Positions 10,623-22,394 of a stretch of 64,000 nucleotides of DNA are shown here, piece by piece. Under the pieces are notes generated by a model. It saw only the letters and a program-made list of their open reading frames with translations, did not search any database and was not told where the DNA came from. Made by a program: the position numbers and the translations under genes. The stretch comes from Populus alba (taxonomy: Eukaryota; Streptophyta; Magnoliopsida; Malpighiales; Salicaceae): positions 18,278,147-18,342,146 of the forward strand of contig NC_133297.1 of the NCBI RefSeq assembly GCF_005239225.2, read 5' to 3'. Every line of letters starts with the position of its first letter. Position 1 is the first letter of the stretch.

Positions 10623-13205
10623 TCAATCATCAACACTCCCCGCCCAATCGGCGTCAGTGAAACCATGAAGTGATAAAGAGGAGCCACGAGTAAGGTGGAT
10701 GCCATAAGATGACGTACCTTTCAAGTAGTGTAAGATACGTTTAACAGCAGCCCAATGACTCTCAGTAGGAGCATGCATAAACTGACAGACCTTGTTAACA
10801 GCATAACAGATGTCCGGTCTAGTAAACGTGAGATACTGAATAGCACCAGCAATTTGGCGAAAGCGAGTGGGATTTGAGAATAACACAGTAGATGACATAT
10901 CAAGCTTGGAAACAGAGGCTGGTGTATCGACAGGTTTACAGGATGACATACCAGCACGACAGAGAATATCAAGAACATACTTATGTTGACTCAGCATGAG
11001 TCCCACACTGGTAGGAATGACCTCAACTCCCAAAAAATAATGAGCATTACCCAAGTCGCGGAGTTTAAATTCTGAACTCAATAAGGTAATAAGGGCAGAG
11101 TTGTTACCAGTAAGTAGGATGTCATCAACATAGACAAGCAGATAGCAAATATCATGATTCCTTGTCAGAACAAAGAGAGAGGTATCAACCTTGGAAGCCC
11201 GAAAACCAATAGTTTGAAGGAAGTCACTCAAACGGGTGTACCAAGCCCGAGGGGCTTGTTTTAGACCATACAGAGACCTGTGAAGAAGACAAACATGATT
11301 TGGCAGAGTAGAGTTTACAAAACTTGTAGGTTGTGCCATGTAAACAACCTCTCGAAGTGAACCATTGAGGAAGGCATTGTGGACATCAAGTTGTCGAATC
11401 TGCCATCCTTTGGACACGGCAATAGTGAGAACTAACCGAATAGTAGTCGGTTTAACAACAGGACTGAAGGTTTCTGAGTAATCAATGCCTTCCTGTTGAG
11501 TGAACCCACACGCAACCAAGCGAGCCTTATAGCGGTCAATAGCACCATCGGCTCGACGCTTTATTTTATACACCCATCGGCAACCAACCACATTCATGGA
11601 GGGATCAAAAGGTACCAACGACCAAGTACCATTGGCATGTAAAGCTGCAATTTCAGACTTCATGGCAGTATGCCAACACATAAACTGGTCGGCCTCCTTA
11701 AAAGTAAGAGGTTCGAGAGTGGAGGGAGACATTACCCGTGAAGCTGGAGGATGTGAGGAAGAAGCAGCGACTGTAGTGATGCTGGCAGTCCTGTTATGTC
11801 TGGGACGCAACACCATGGGGTGCTGGTGCTGTGCTGGAGGAGCAGGAGTCTGAACAGGGGACGGTTGCTGCGGAAGAGTATAACTGGACAGATCAACACA
11901 GAGGTCCAGACCTGGTGAAGACACGGTAGATGATGTTGATGGAGAGGAAGTGCTGGATGAACATGCTGGAGAGACATTAGCTGGAGGAGACGCAGTCATA
12001 GACAGCGCCGGTGTTGCAGACCCTGTACCTGCACAATGATCAACATATATGGAGGTGGATGGTGATAAGGGGACAACAGGGTTAGAGGAAGTGGGTGGTG
12101 GGTCTGATGGTGTGGTAGACGGAAAGATGGTGAGCGAGGGAAGGTGTGTGATAGTGGTAGGCGGATAGGTATGGCTGGTGGGTGGAGAGATATGGGCAGA
12201 CTCGAGAAACGGAAACAAGTGTTCATTAAATCGAACATGACGGGAGATGTAGAGACGCTTAGACGATAAGTCAAGACAACGATACCCTAGATGAGATGAA
12301 CTATAGCCTAAGAACACACATGGAGTAGAGCGATAGTCTAACTTATGAGCATTATATGGTCGAAAGAAGGGAAAACATAGACATCCAAAAGTACGTAAAA
12401 AATCATAATTAGGTGGTTGATGAAGTAGACATTCAAAAGGGGATTTGTTGCACAAAACCGGTGTGGGCATACGATTAATAAGGTAAACAGAGGTTTCAAA
12501 AGCATAAGTCCAAAATTTTAAAGGTGCCGTACACTGTCCAAGAAGAGTGAGACCAGTTTCAACAATGTGACGATGATGACGCTCAACAGTACCATTTTGT
12601 TCATGCGTATGCGGGCATATGAGGCGGTGATGAATACCAATGGTTTTAAAGAATGAGTTTAATTTACGATATTCACCACCCCAATCAGTTTGAACATATT
12701 TAATTTTTCGAGAGAATTGTCGTTCGACGAAGACTTGAAATTGATGAAACACATTAAAGACATCAGATTTAAGGACAAGAGGATAAAACCAGATAAATTT
12801 TGTATGCGCATCCACAAAAATAACAAAATAACGAAAACCATCTGAAGATAACATAGGAGCAGGGCCCCACACATCACTAAAAACAAGTTCAAGAGGAGCA
12901 GATGTCTGATGACCCGTAGGTCCTAAAGACAAACGAGATGATTTTCCTAACGGACAAGCTTGACATTGAAAATTAAACGGACGAGAAGTACAGGCAACCT
13001 TTTTATTTGATGCTAAAAGACTCAGAACATGAGAGCTGGGATGACCGAGGCGACGATGCCAAACATCGGCAGAGGTGGACAAAAAAGCCTGGGGAAGACA
13101 CGTGGCAGAGGACTCGGTAAGGATATAGAGGCCATCTTTACTCTGACCGGAAAGAAGAACTGCCTTGGTTATGAGATCCTTGACATAGAAAAAAGAAGAA
13201 CTGCC
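10623..13205 (-). pseudogene. Copia-2 integrase and reverse transcriptase, long open frame without a 5' end
   Basis: An 860-residue open stretch. In order: YVKDLITKAVLLSGQ (end of the protease-integrase spacer), WHRRLGHPSS and CQACPLGKSSRL (HHCC finger), SDVWGPAP, QTDWGGEYRK and QNGTVERHHR (D,D,E), CLCFPFFRPYNAHKLD, a Pro/Ser/Thr-rich linker, [35 protein letters not shown] in LVYVDDILLTG, and TDADWAG. All catalytic residues seem present. No start, gag or protease exists upstream; the frame continues by chance into EXA1 sequence to 13268. Confidence 0.9.
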
Positions 13206-14535
13206 TTGGCTCGGTGTTCGATTGATCTCTATCAACCTGCCGCTCATCAAGTGAGCTATCTGGTTCAACTTTTAGAACACTGGCACGATCAGGCTTAGAA
13301 ATTTCATTAGCACCGGTTCCTGCTGATGTTATTGGATCAGAGACTCCATGAGAATTATTCTGATGAACAGAATCTGCAGTACCCTCCGATACCCAAACCT
13401 TTGCACTTTCTTCAGTTCTCCAAGGGACTTCTGATGTATGGTCCGGCGAAAGAGGAGCATGGAAGTCAGCAGAGAGGACAGGTTCAGGTGCAAGAGAAGA
13501 CTTCTGTGTAGATTTGTTCATCAGCCGTGGCAAGGGCGAGCTATCAGCAAATGGTGAAGCTGGCAAAGAATCTTTCTGATGGATTTCACTTATTTTTCCA
13601 GGAATTGTACCCCAGATTTTTTTAAGATTGGCATTCCCAAACACTTGATGTGGAAGATGAAGAGAAGATGTTTCTGAATTGACATTACAAGTTACATCTG
13701 GATTAACTTGAGGAGGCAAATTCAAGAAACTGGTAGTGTGTTCATCTTGCACATTTGAAACTGGCAACTGTAGACCCATTGGAAACAATTCTTTGGATGG
13801 TTGAAGACGTGAAGGATCCAATGCATTTGATGTAGCTATTGCAGCACTCTGTAAGTGTCCATAAGATGGCTCACCAAAACGCTGATGAGAATGGTGATCT
13901 GACATAAACTGGCAACTGTTGATGCTCCTCCTGTTTCTGCTGCTGCTTGAGTAACAAAAGCTTATCCAACACTGAAAGCTGCGGTGTTGCAAGATGTTAA
14001 GTAACTGTTTATCCTGGGGTAAAGCTGAGGACAACAATTTTTCTCAGGTGTCATAGTACCAGATGTGTTATCTATAGCTTGACCAAGTAGGTTTGTTAAA
14101 GGTGGGTTCTGTAGCTGCAATCTATGTTATTGCCCAAAGAGTGTTTGTGGAGGAAAACTCTGGGCATGATGCAAGTCAATCTTGTCCTGAAGTAGATCCA
14201 AGCTGCCCTGAACAGGAAAACTTAACCAACCAGCAACACCATTGTTTATGCCAGAGGCAGGTCTGTCAGATAGGCCTTGAAGAATGGGCATCAGATCAGC
14301 ATTTTGAGATTGAGGAGGCTAATATGGATTGTCAGCGAACGAGGATAGGGGTTTTGCATGTTGCATCGGGGAGTCTGAGTGAACTTCTGACTTTGAAACC
14401 ATAGATGGAGCATCTCTTCCTGGCCAATCTGGATAAGGACAGGGTAATGATCTTTGCCGTTCAAGTGCCATTTTCTTTGCCAACAGGTGTAGATGAGTCC
14501 CACCATCAACTCCCAATGCCGGCACATCACCAGAA
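13205..14535 (-). pseudogene. EXA1: EXA1 remnant, central Gln-rich exons
   Basis: The acceptor AATAG ends at 14536. Text includes DVPALGVDGGTHLHLLAKK, MALERQRSLPCPYPDWPGRD, QSQNADLMPI, LSDRPASG, then the Gln-rich segment near 13930-14000 with a deletion and two compensating frameshifts. After these come SDHHSHQRFGEPSYGHLQS, SFLNLPPQVNPDV, SSLHLPHQVFGNANLKK, SEVPWRTEESAKV and DERQVDRDQSNTEP, where it breaks into Copia-2. The exon end and the following family sequence are missing. An additional stop interrupts the FGQ-HRLQ region near 14125. Confidence 0.85.
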
Positions 14536-14903
14536 CTATTCTCAGAAAATCCCTAGGAATCTACAAAGAAAACATAAACATCAAAATCATATATAAATGT
14601 TACATGATGATGATTAAGAGATCGTTTGTTTTTATATTTCTTTTGAAATAATTGAATTTTTTTTATTTTAAATTAATTTTGTTTCGTATTTTCAGATTAT
14701 TTTAATATACTAATATTAAAAATAATTTTTTTTAAAAAATATTATTCTAATTTATTTTCAAACAAAAAAAATTTTAAAAAATAATTGCTTCAACACTTAA
14801 ACACTCCTAATTTAGAAAACTAAGAGGAAATGGCCAAAGCATAGAACTGCTAAAATAAAACATGCTTCATTCATTAAATATGAAAATGAGCTAGTGGTAA
14901 CCG
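14536..14903 (-). other. EXA1 remnant intron, 3' part
   Basis: AT-rich stretch between the AATAG acceptor and Copia-3, with long A/T runs at 14640-14780. No coding block is seen. The last five bases, AACCG (14899-14903), are the left target-site copy of Copia-3. Confidence 0.6.
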
Positions 14904-15207
14904 TGTTGTGGTAAACACAATCAAGCATCTACTACCACCTACATCCACCTAATATCAACTACCACCACCTGTTACCACCTACTATTAACCACCACTACCT
15001 GCTACCTCTCAATTTATGTATAAATAAGATGTTAAGTTTGTGTTATAATATGTGGGAAAGAGTAGAGAGAAACACAATAGAGAAAAGAGAGGGTGTGTAT
15101 TAAGATTGTGAGTTTTGTAATTTGTAAACTTGTTTTTGTAATAAAACCGTGTGTTTTATCCCCTCTGAGTGTTTCAAAGCCACCACCAGTGGTTTCTCCC
15201 ACCAACA
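14904..15207 (+). repeat. Copia-3 5' LTR (type C)
   Basis: It carries an ACCACC-type short repeat in the U3 part, a TATA-like TATAAATA near 15019, and the U5 end TCTCCCACCAACA. It is longer than the 3' copy because of extra ACC-repeat units; otherwise about three to five substitutions separate them. Confidence 0.9.
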
Positions 15208-15746
15208 ATTGGTATCAGAGCACCGTTCGTCAGAAAACATAATTGTTTTGGGATATGCCCGAATTTTCAAAGTTGTCAAAAACAAGTTTTGATCATTTCA
15301 CAGTGTAGATCTCATCAATACGAACTCACTGGTGCAACAATCAGCTTCATCAGAGACGGAGGTAGCCCACACGCGCCTCTTGAATATTCTGCACTGTTCT
15401 CCCACGCGCATCCCACGTGCCCAAAGGTAGACGACGAGTGCCGTCCACGCGCGCCATATATTGAGCCGAGTCGAGCCTTGTAAGCCGCGTCCTAGCTGAG
15501 CCTTTCTCCGTGCCGCGCCTAGCCGCAGCGGAGCCAAAAGAATATTCCCTAGAATATTCCCGTTTCAACCCCAGCGAACCGCCCGCCGTATAGAATCGGT
15601 TTTTGGACCGGTTCACCCAATTTGTGACCCATTTTCAACAAAGTCAGACCGGTTCCCTACTATTCTGAGCATTCCGGATCGATCGACAGTGTTCGTTTTT
15701 TCCAAATTCGGCTCCCAGAAGGTGATATAGTCATTCAAAGAGCAAA

Positions 15747-17180
15747 ATGACTACAGAAAGTACACAAACACTCATCCCAAAGCTGACCAAAGACAACTAT
15801 GATAGTTGGTGCATTAGATTGAAGGCATTCCTTGGTTCACAAGAGTGTATAGATATTGTGCAATATGGTTATGACGAACCAGAGTCCAAGGAAGCAAAAG
15901 ATGCTCTACAAGAGGCACATAAGCAAGCTCTAAAAGTTAACAGAAAGAAAGACAACAAAGCAAAGATATCTATCAAGGTCTTGATGAAGACACATTCGAG
16001 ATCATTGCTTCCACAGAAACATCAAAAGAAATATGGGAGGCTCTCCAACAAAAATACAAAGGTGCTGACAGAATCAAGAAGATTCGTCTTCAATCTTTGC
16101 GAGGTGAATTTGAATTATTGCAGATGAAGTCCTCATAATCTATTTCTGACTATCACACAAGAATTATGGTGATAGTCAATCAGATGAGAAGAAATGGAGA
16201 AGCCATCACAGATTCTCGAATTACTGAGAAAATTTTGAGATCCCTAGATCCAAAATTTGATTTTGTTGTTGTCGCTATTGAAGAGTCCAAAGAAATGGAA
16301 AAGTTGACAGTGGATGAGCTTATGAGTTCTTTGTAAGCTCATGAGCAAAAGATTTGAAAAGAAATGGAGATAAGGCAATTGAGTATGCCTTACAATCAAA
16401 GTTGTCTTTCAAGGAGGGCAGGGAGACTTCAACAAGTGGATATACCACTTAAGGAAGGAGTCAACAAAGACGAGGAGGATTTCAACAATTTCAAGGAAGA
16501 GGATCTTGGAATACAAGCTTTAGAGGAAGAGGTGGTAGAAACACCACCAAAGGAGGTCAAGGACAACAAGCATTCACTCCTAGAGAAAAAGGAGGCGGTT
16601 ACAATAACCGTGACAAGAGAAATATCCAGTGTTATAGTTGCAATCAATTTGGCCACTATAGCAATGAATGTAGAAGGAAAGCTCCATCAGAGGTACGTGA
16701 ACAAGCCAACTATGCAGAGGAGGATGCCATTATCAGAGGACCAGCTACATTATTAGTCCAACAAGGACTAGGTGAGAATCAGGAGAATATATGGTATTTG
16801 GATTCTGGAGCTAGCAATCACATGAGTGGTCAACGAGATCTATTTGAAGATCTAGATGAAACTATAAAAGGTCAAGTCACTTTTGGATACACCTCCAAAG
16901 TTCCAGTGAAAGGAAGAGGCAACATCTCAATCCGTTTGAAGAATGGAGATCATAGCTACATTACAGATGTTTTATTATGTTCCAGCTATTAAGCATAACT
17001 TGTTGAGTATAGGCCAACTTCTGGAGAAAGGTTACACTCTTCTTATGAAGAACTGTAATCTAATAATTGAAGATTACAGTGGAAGATTAATTGCCCATGT
17101 GAAGATGTCCAAGAATAGAATGTTTCCTATAAACATCTAATATGCTGTCGCAAAGTGTTTGAGTGCCATCACCAACAGTG
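15747..17180 (+). pseudogene. Copia-3 gag and protease remnant
   Basis: Starts MTTESTQTLIPKLTKDNYDS and follows the Copia-4 gag text with frameshifts near 15970 and 16365 and stops near 16135 and 16336. The zinc knuckle (CYSCNQFGHY-type, near 16632) and the protease block LDSGASNHMSG (about 16798) are still readable, so the protease triplet is intact here. The end SAITNSEE is followed by a TGA, also present at the same place in Copia-4. Confidence 0.8.
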
Positions 17181-17186
17181 AAGAAT

Positions 17187-18060
17187 GACTTTGACACCTA
17201 AGGCTTGGACATCTGAATTTCACAAGTCTGAAGATGCTTGCAAGCAAGAAGATGGTCAAAGGTATGCCCCACATTGATCATCCAGATGTAGTCTGTGAGA
17301 GTTGTGTTCTCAACAAACATCACATCCAGTTTTGCTAAATAAGTCAACTGGAAAGCAAATAAGCCACTAGAGTTAGTGCACACAGATGTATGTGGTCCCA
17401 TAAAGCCTATATCAACTGGACAAAATAGGTACTTCCTTACTTTCATTGATGATTTTAGCTGAAAGACATGGGTATACTTTTTGAAGAGGAAGTCAGAAGT
17501 ATTTAATTGTTTTAAAGATTTTAAAGCAATTGTTGAGAAGCAAAGTGGCTATAAGATCAGAACTGTGAGATCTGATCAAGGTGGAGAATATACAGCAAAT
17601 GATTTTGAAGCCTTTTGTACACAACAAGGCATCAAACATCAGACAACACCAGCTTATATACCACAACTGAATGGTGTAGCTGAGAGGAAGAATCGAACGA
17701 TTCTTGGCATGGAAAGAAGTCTGCTCAAAGCAAAGAAGTTGCCCAAGCAATACTGGGCTGAAGCTGTATCATGTGCATTATATCTACTGAATCGCTGCCC
17801 AACCAGAAGTTTGCAAGTTGTCACTCTAGAAGAAGCATGGAGTGGTCACAAACCAAGTGTTACTCATCTTCGAGTTTGGTTGTGTGGCATATGCAAAGAT
17901 CCTAGATGCAAGAAGGACAAAGCTCGATGATAAAAGCGAGAAATGCATCTTTGTCAGATATGGTGATAGAAGGATGATATACAAGCTGTATAATCCCATC
18001 ACAAAGAAGGTAATTATGAGTAGAGATGTTATCTTTGAAGAAGATAAATCTTGGCAATGA
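17187..18060 (+). pseudogene. Copia-3 integrase remnant
   Basis: The segments HLRLGHLNF, CESCVLNKHH, HTDVCGP, RSDQGGEYTANDFEAF and LNGVAERKNRTI show the finger and the D,D,E core. Frameshifts occur near 17326 and 17880, and a stop replaces the arginine before KTWVYF near 17461. It was a cDNA integrase and is now non-functional. Confidence 0.8.
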
Positions 18061-18282
18061 AATGATGACCAAGAAGCAGTCAAATGGATCAGCACTGATT
18101 TGATCCTTGAAGATGAAGAAGTACCAACAGTACTTGTAGAAGGTCCAATATTGCCAGCAGGTGAACCACAAAGTCCGGTACACAGATTCCCTGTATTTAA
18201 TAGGAGAAACACACCATTAGCATCAACAGGAGAATCATCATCAACACCACCATCAACATCCTCATGAGAAGAACCAAGAAGG

Positions 18283-19258
18283 ATGAGAAATCTAGAAGAG
18301 CTGTACGATGCCACTCAAGTTATGAAAGATACAACTCTATTTTGTTTCTTCACAGATAGTGACCCACTTAGCTTCAATGAAGCTATCACAGAAGAGAAGT
18401 GGATAAAAGTAATGGATGAAGAAATGCATGCCATTGAGAAGAATGATACTTGGAAGCTGACTAATCTACCAGAAAATAAGAAAGCAATAGGTGTCAAATG
18501 GGTCTATAAGACGAAGAAGAATGCAAAAGGAGAAGTGCAAAGATACAAAGCAAGATTAGTGGCTAAAGGCTACAAACAGAGAGAAGGCATTGACTATGGA
18601 GAAGTATTTGCTCCAGTAGTCCGGCTAGAGACAATCAGACTGATGATCTCACTAGCTGCATAACATAGATGGAAGATCTATCAACTCGATGTGAAGTCAG
18701 CATTTCTAAATGGCTTTCTAGAATAAGAGATCTATGTCGAACAACCACTTGGATACATTGAAGCTGAAAATGAAGGCAAAGTATACAAGTTGAAGAAAGC
18801 TCTCTATGGTTTGAAGCAAGCTCCGCGTGCTTGGAATACCAGAATTGACAGGTATTTTCAAGATAATGGATTTGAAAAATGTCCATATGAACACGCAATA
18901 TATGTGAAGAAAGAAGCAGATAGCAGCATATTATTTGCCTGCCTATATGTTGATGACTTGATATTCACCGACAACAACCCTACCATGTCAGGAGTTTGAG
19001 ATGACTGACATTGGTCTAATGTCATATTTTCTTGGCTTAGAAGTAACGCAGAAAGAAGAAGGGATTTTTGTATCCCAAAGCGGTTACGCCAAAGATATTC
19101 TTGAAAGGTTCAAGATGGAAAGCTACAATCCGGTATCGACTCCAGTTGAGAATGGAGTAGAATTGAGGAAGAGTAAAGTTGGAAATGTTGATCCAACTTC
19201 ACAAGCTTAGTAGGAAGCTTAAGGTGCTTGACATGTACCAGACCGGATATACTCTACG
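18283..19258 (+). pseudogene. Copia-3 reverse transcriptase remnant and start of RNase H linker
   Basis: Reads [40 protein letters not shown], then stops at 18661 and 18724 inside the QLDVKSAFLNGFLE region, KKALYGLKQAPRAWNTRID, and YVDD in LYVDDLIFTDN. It is cut at TRPDILYG by the Athila insertion; the sequence resumes at 29819 as VGLISRYMKTPDQ. The TSD GAGTT (19259-19263) marks the exact point. Confidence 0.85.
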
Positions 19259-19263
19259 GAGTT

Positions 19264-20881
19264 TGTTGCGATGTCGCGGTCGCACAAATTAATTACCCTA
19301 GCTTCAAACACAACACACAAGATAGTATAGAGCAAGCAAGGGGTCGATCCCACGAGGAAGATTTAGTTCAGATTTTTATGCTATACGTTATACAATTTGG
19401 GGGGTTGGATGTTATATAGGCTAAAGAAAAATAAAACAGAAAACTATCAAAAAGAATTTAATAAAATCAGAAAATTATCAAGAGAACAAACCTTGGTCGC
19501 AATCACACATCCACCTATAGAAATCAGAACTGATCCTTGAAACGAAATTCCAGTTTATATTCTGAATTTTTATCTTTTCTTAACGTTGGTTAATTAACGG
19601 ATCTGCCGTATAACTAACCCTAACCAACAAATAATCACAGTGTCCGCACTAATGATTTAATCCAATGGCAGCCTTAAGATCTAGATAAATTCATTATCTT
19701 AACAACTAAGTTGTCTGCTTATGTTGCTTTGATCGAATGTTCTCCCTAAGATTAATAACGTAGATCCGCTACAATTATTAAACTCAGTTGCTTCACAAGT
19801 TCATATACCACAACTCCGGTTTTGATATCAAACTTAGCAATAAATTGTCTATAATAATAACTTAGAGTCCGCTCTAGCAATTAAAATAAACAATCATAGG
19901 AAAAATAAGCACAGGAGAACAAACATATTCATCATATAAACTGAAAAGAAAAGGTAGAATAGATCTCACAGTTCTTGAAATCCGAAGGTTTCCGTGTCCT
20001 TGCAACCAAGAAAATGAGTTTAGCCTTGCATGTTTATTGAACAACTAATCAAAAAGATGGAAGAATGCATGATTTAGGGTTTCTTAGAGTAGGGGGGCGT
20101 TTTTCTCCTCTTGGGTGGCTGCCCCCCTTCTCTTCTCTCATTCTTTTTATATGCTAGGAAACCCTAATCTCTATTTTACAAAATAGTCCTCCCTTAAGTA
20201 GACAATTTACATTTAAGTAGTTCAATAACTATTTTCCTAAAAAAGGAGAAATAACTTTGCATGAAATCTTCAAGCTTTGACTTAGAGGAGCTACATTGCT
20301 GAAATAAAAACTTGGATGTTGGTTTAGATGCTTCGGAACGTAATCTGGACTCGTTTCTTCACGAAACCTGTTTGCTGGCAGAATTCAGTTGTCATCTTTG
20401 AAAAATCATATCTCCTTCATATGACATCATTTTTTGCTGAAATTTGGAGCGTTTATAGGCCTTTGAGTCAGGAATCCAAAACAATTGAGTTTGCATCAAT
20501 TGGACTTTTGTAGCTCTAGATATTCAAGTCGGACTGACCGAAGCTCAACACTGACAGATTGCGAGATTTGACTTTGAAAGCTGAGATTTACATGCTCTTC
20601 CTTATTTTATTGTCTTGCCTTAGATTTACAGAAAGGTATGGATGTTAGCTTTTTAATGCCATTGGAATCACTTCATTTTGACCTTTAGAGCTCACGTTCT
20701 ACACAAAACATCGACTGAACGTCAAATCTGCCAATTACCTTCAATTTACTCCTTTTTGCATCTTTCATCCAAAAGTGCCTTCAAAACATAAAACAAAGAA
20801 TATCAAGGCATTTTATATATAAAACATAGGCAAAACACTAGTTAAATGTGGGTGAAACTATCGAATAATATGGTTGCATCA
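19264..20881 (-). repeat. Athila 3' LTR (1618 bp)
   Basis: Plus-strand ends are TGTTGCGATGTCGCGG and GGTTGCATCA. Beside it, at 20882-20891, is the polypurine tract (minus strand TGTGGGGGTATT), which identifies this as the 3' LTR. The segment GGTCGATCCCACGAGG near 19342 is typical of Athila/Tat LTRs. Confidence 0.93.
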
Positions 20882-22394
20882 AATACCCCCACACTTAGCT
20901 CTTGTTCGTCCTCGAGAAAGGATAGGTAAAATCAAATCAAAGTTAAATTAAATCAAATCATTATGACCAATATCCTAATCTCCCATCAATATCCAAGAAT
21001 ATATGCATTATAAACAAGAACACAATTAAGAAGGATAAAGAGTATAAATTTTCATGAATTTATTTAGATGCAAACTTCAAAACTCAATTAATGTCGGGAT
21101 TTAAATGAAATCTATGTCATGCCAAAGTGATAGGTCCTCTCATTGATATACACTCCAACACTCACATGTTTAGGGCTTATGTGTTTAAATCTCTCAAATT
21201 CAATCAATGAATATGTTCTACCATAAGCTTGCTCTTCAATCTCATCTCCATTACTAACATATTACAAGCAATGCATGAATCAAAAGGTCTTATTTCCGGT
21301 TGTAATGGGGCTAAGGTTAAGGTGAGGTAAAAGGGAGTAAAAGAGAAGGTTCAAACCAAAGAAAGTAGAGCATTCTAAAAAATGATATTTCAAACAAGAT
21401 ATTCCATCAAAGCACATAAATTTTCCATCTTTAATCACCAATGCTTAACTTCTTTTGATTTCAAGCTCTTTCAACATAAAATCTTAAGAACATAAAGGAA
21501 CACTTCTTTCTTTCTTTCTGTCTTTCTTTTTTTGTTTTTTTTTTGTTTTTTTTTTGTTTTTGTTTTTCACCTTTAGCAACTTGCCCATATTTTCATCAAG
21601 CATCACTTCTTCTTTCTTTTCACATAATTTCCAACCATAATTCCATAAGATATCACAAGTATATGCTCTACTAATCCTTGGCCAGGGGAAAAGGAAAACA
21701 TATAAAAAGTTAAGGCTTATACATGGATAAAGCAAAGAAAAGATAAACAAGCTCAAAAGGGGCTCACTAAGGATAATATGCTTTAGGTTGGCTTTTTGGC
21801 TCAAGTAGTTAAAATTCCTATTGCCTTTATCATCTCCATGTATATGTGTAATGCGAATGTAATCTCAACAAGATATGAAGCAAGTTCTAGAGATGCATAT
21901 CATTGAAAGAATGCACAATCAAAGAATATAATATTGAAGGCTCAAAAGCTTGCATTGGTATTACACTATAAAGTCAACATGGCATATTCTCAAAGTCAAT
22001 CCCTAAACCAATTAAACCTTAAAATTTGCATGCATACTCCTTCATTTGATTTATATCTTCATCTATCTCAATTAATTCTCATATATAATACTCATATTCT
22101 CAAAAACCAATGGGAGTTAAAAAGATCAAACATAATTTTTTTTTTTAAGAACAACAAAGAAAACTAAAATAAGAAAACCAAAATTCTCTCAATACCCCCA
22201 CACTTAAAACACAACATTGTCCTCAATGTTGAAATAAAAGCAAAGGAACATAAGAGAATGACAGAAAATAAATTAAAATGTGAAAAAAATAAAAGATAAC
22301 GAAAAAGAAAGCAAATCTAATTATTTTTTTTCGTGCTGGGTTGCCTCCCAGTAAGCGCTTTTGTTTTATGTCATTGGCTTGACATTTGACATGC
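20882..22394 (-). other. Athila 3' internal non-coding region
   Basis: This region lies between the end of pol and the 3' LTR, where Athila elements may carry an env-like gene. I see no long frame here. It has a T/G-rich low-complexity run (21510-21560), a second C-rich/purine-tract-like site at 22193-22200 and, just beyond it, the inverted repeat ACATTG-TCCT-CAATGT at 22214-22229. Confidence 0.7.

Larger units (their letters stand above)
10022..13205 (-). mobile_element. Copia-2: 5'-truncated Ty1/copia element
   Basis: Only the 3' part survives: integrase zinc finger through RNase H, the polypurine tract (minus-strand CTTGAGGGGG) and one LTR (10022-10187). The 5' LTR, gag and protease are gone; the break at about 13195-13210 joins directly to an EXA1 exon with an 18-bp duplicated sequence. 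It belongs to the same lineage as Copia-6, sharing the integrase text NRMPTPVL and PCVFLGYSSSHLGYRCLDL. The only lesion in the remaining pol besides one frame slip is a TGA at 10622. Confidence 0.85.

Noticed and set aside
11596..12274. Frames on both strands opposite or out of phase with the Copia-2 linker
   Set aside because: The Copia-2 pol frame covers the region; the others show no motif.
16364..16756. Plus-strand 130-residue frame in Copia-3 (and 40647-41087 in Copia-4)
   Set aside because: They overlap the true gag frame in another phase; the real gag has the zinc knuckle and RG-rich text, so these are shadows.
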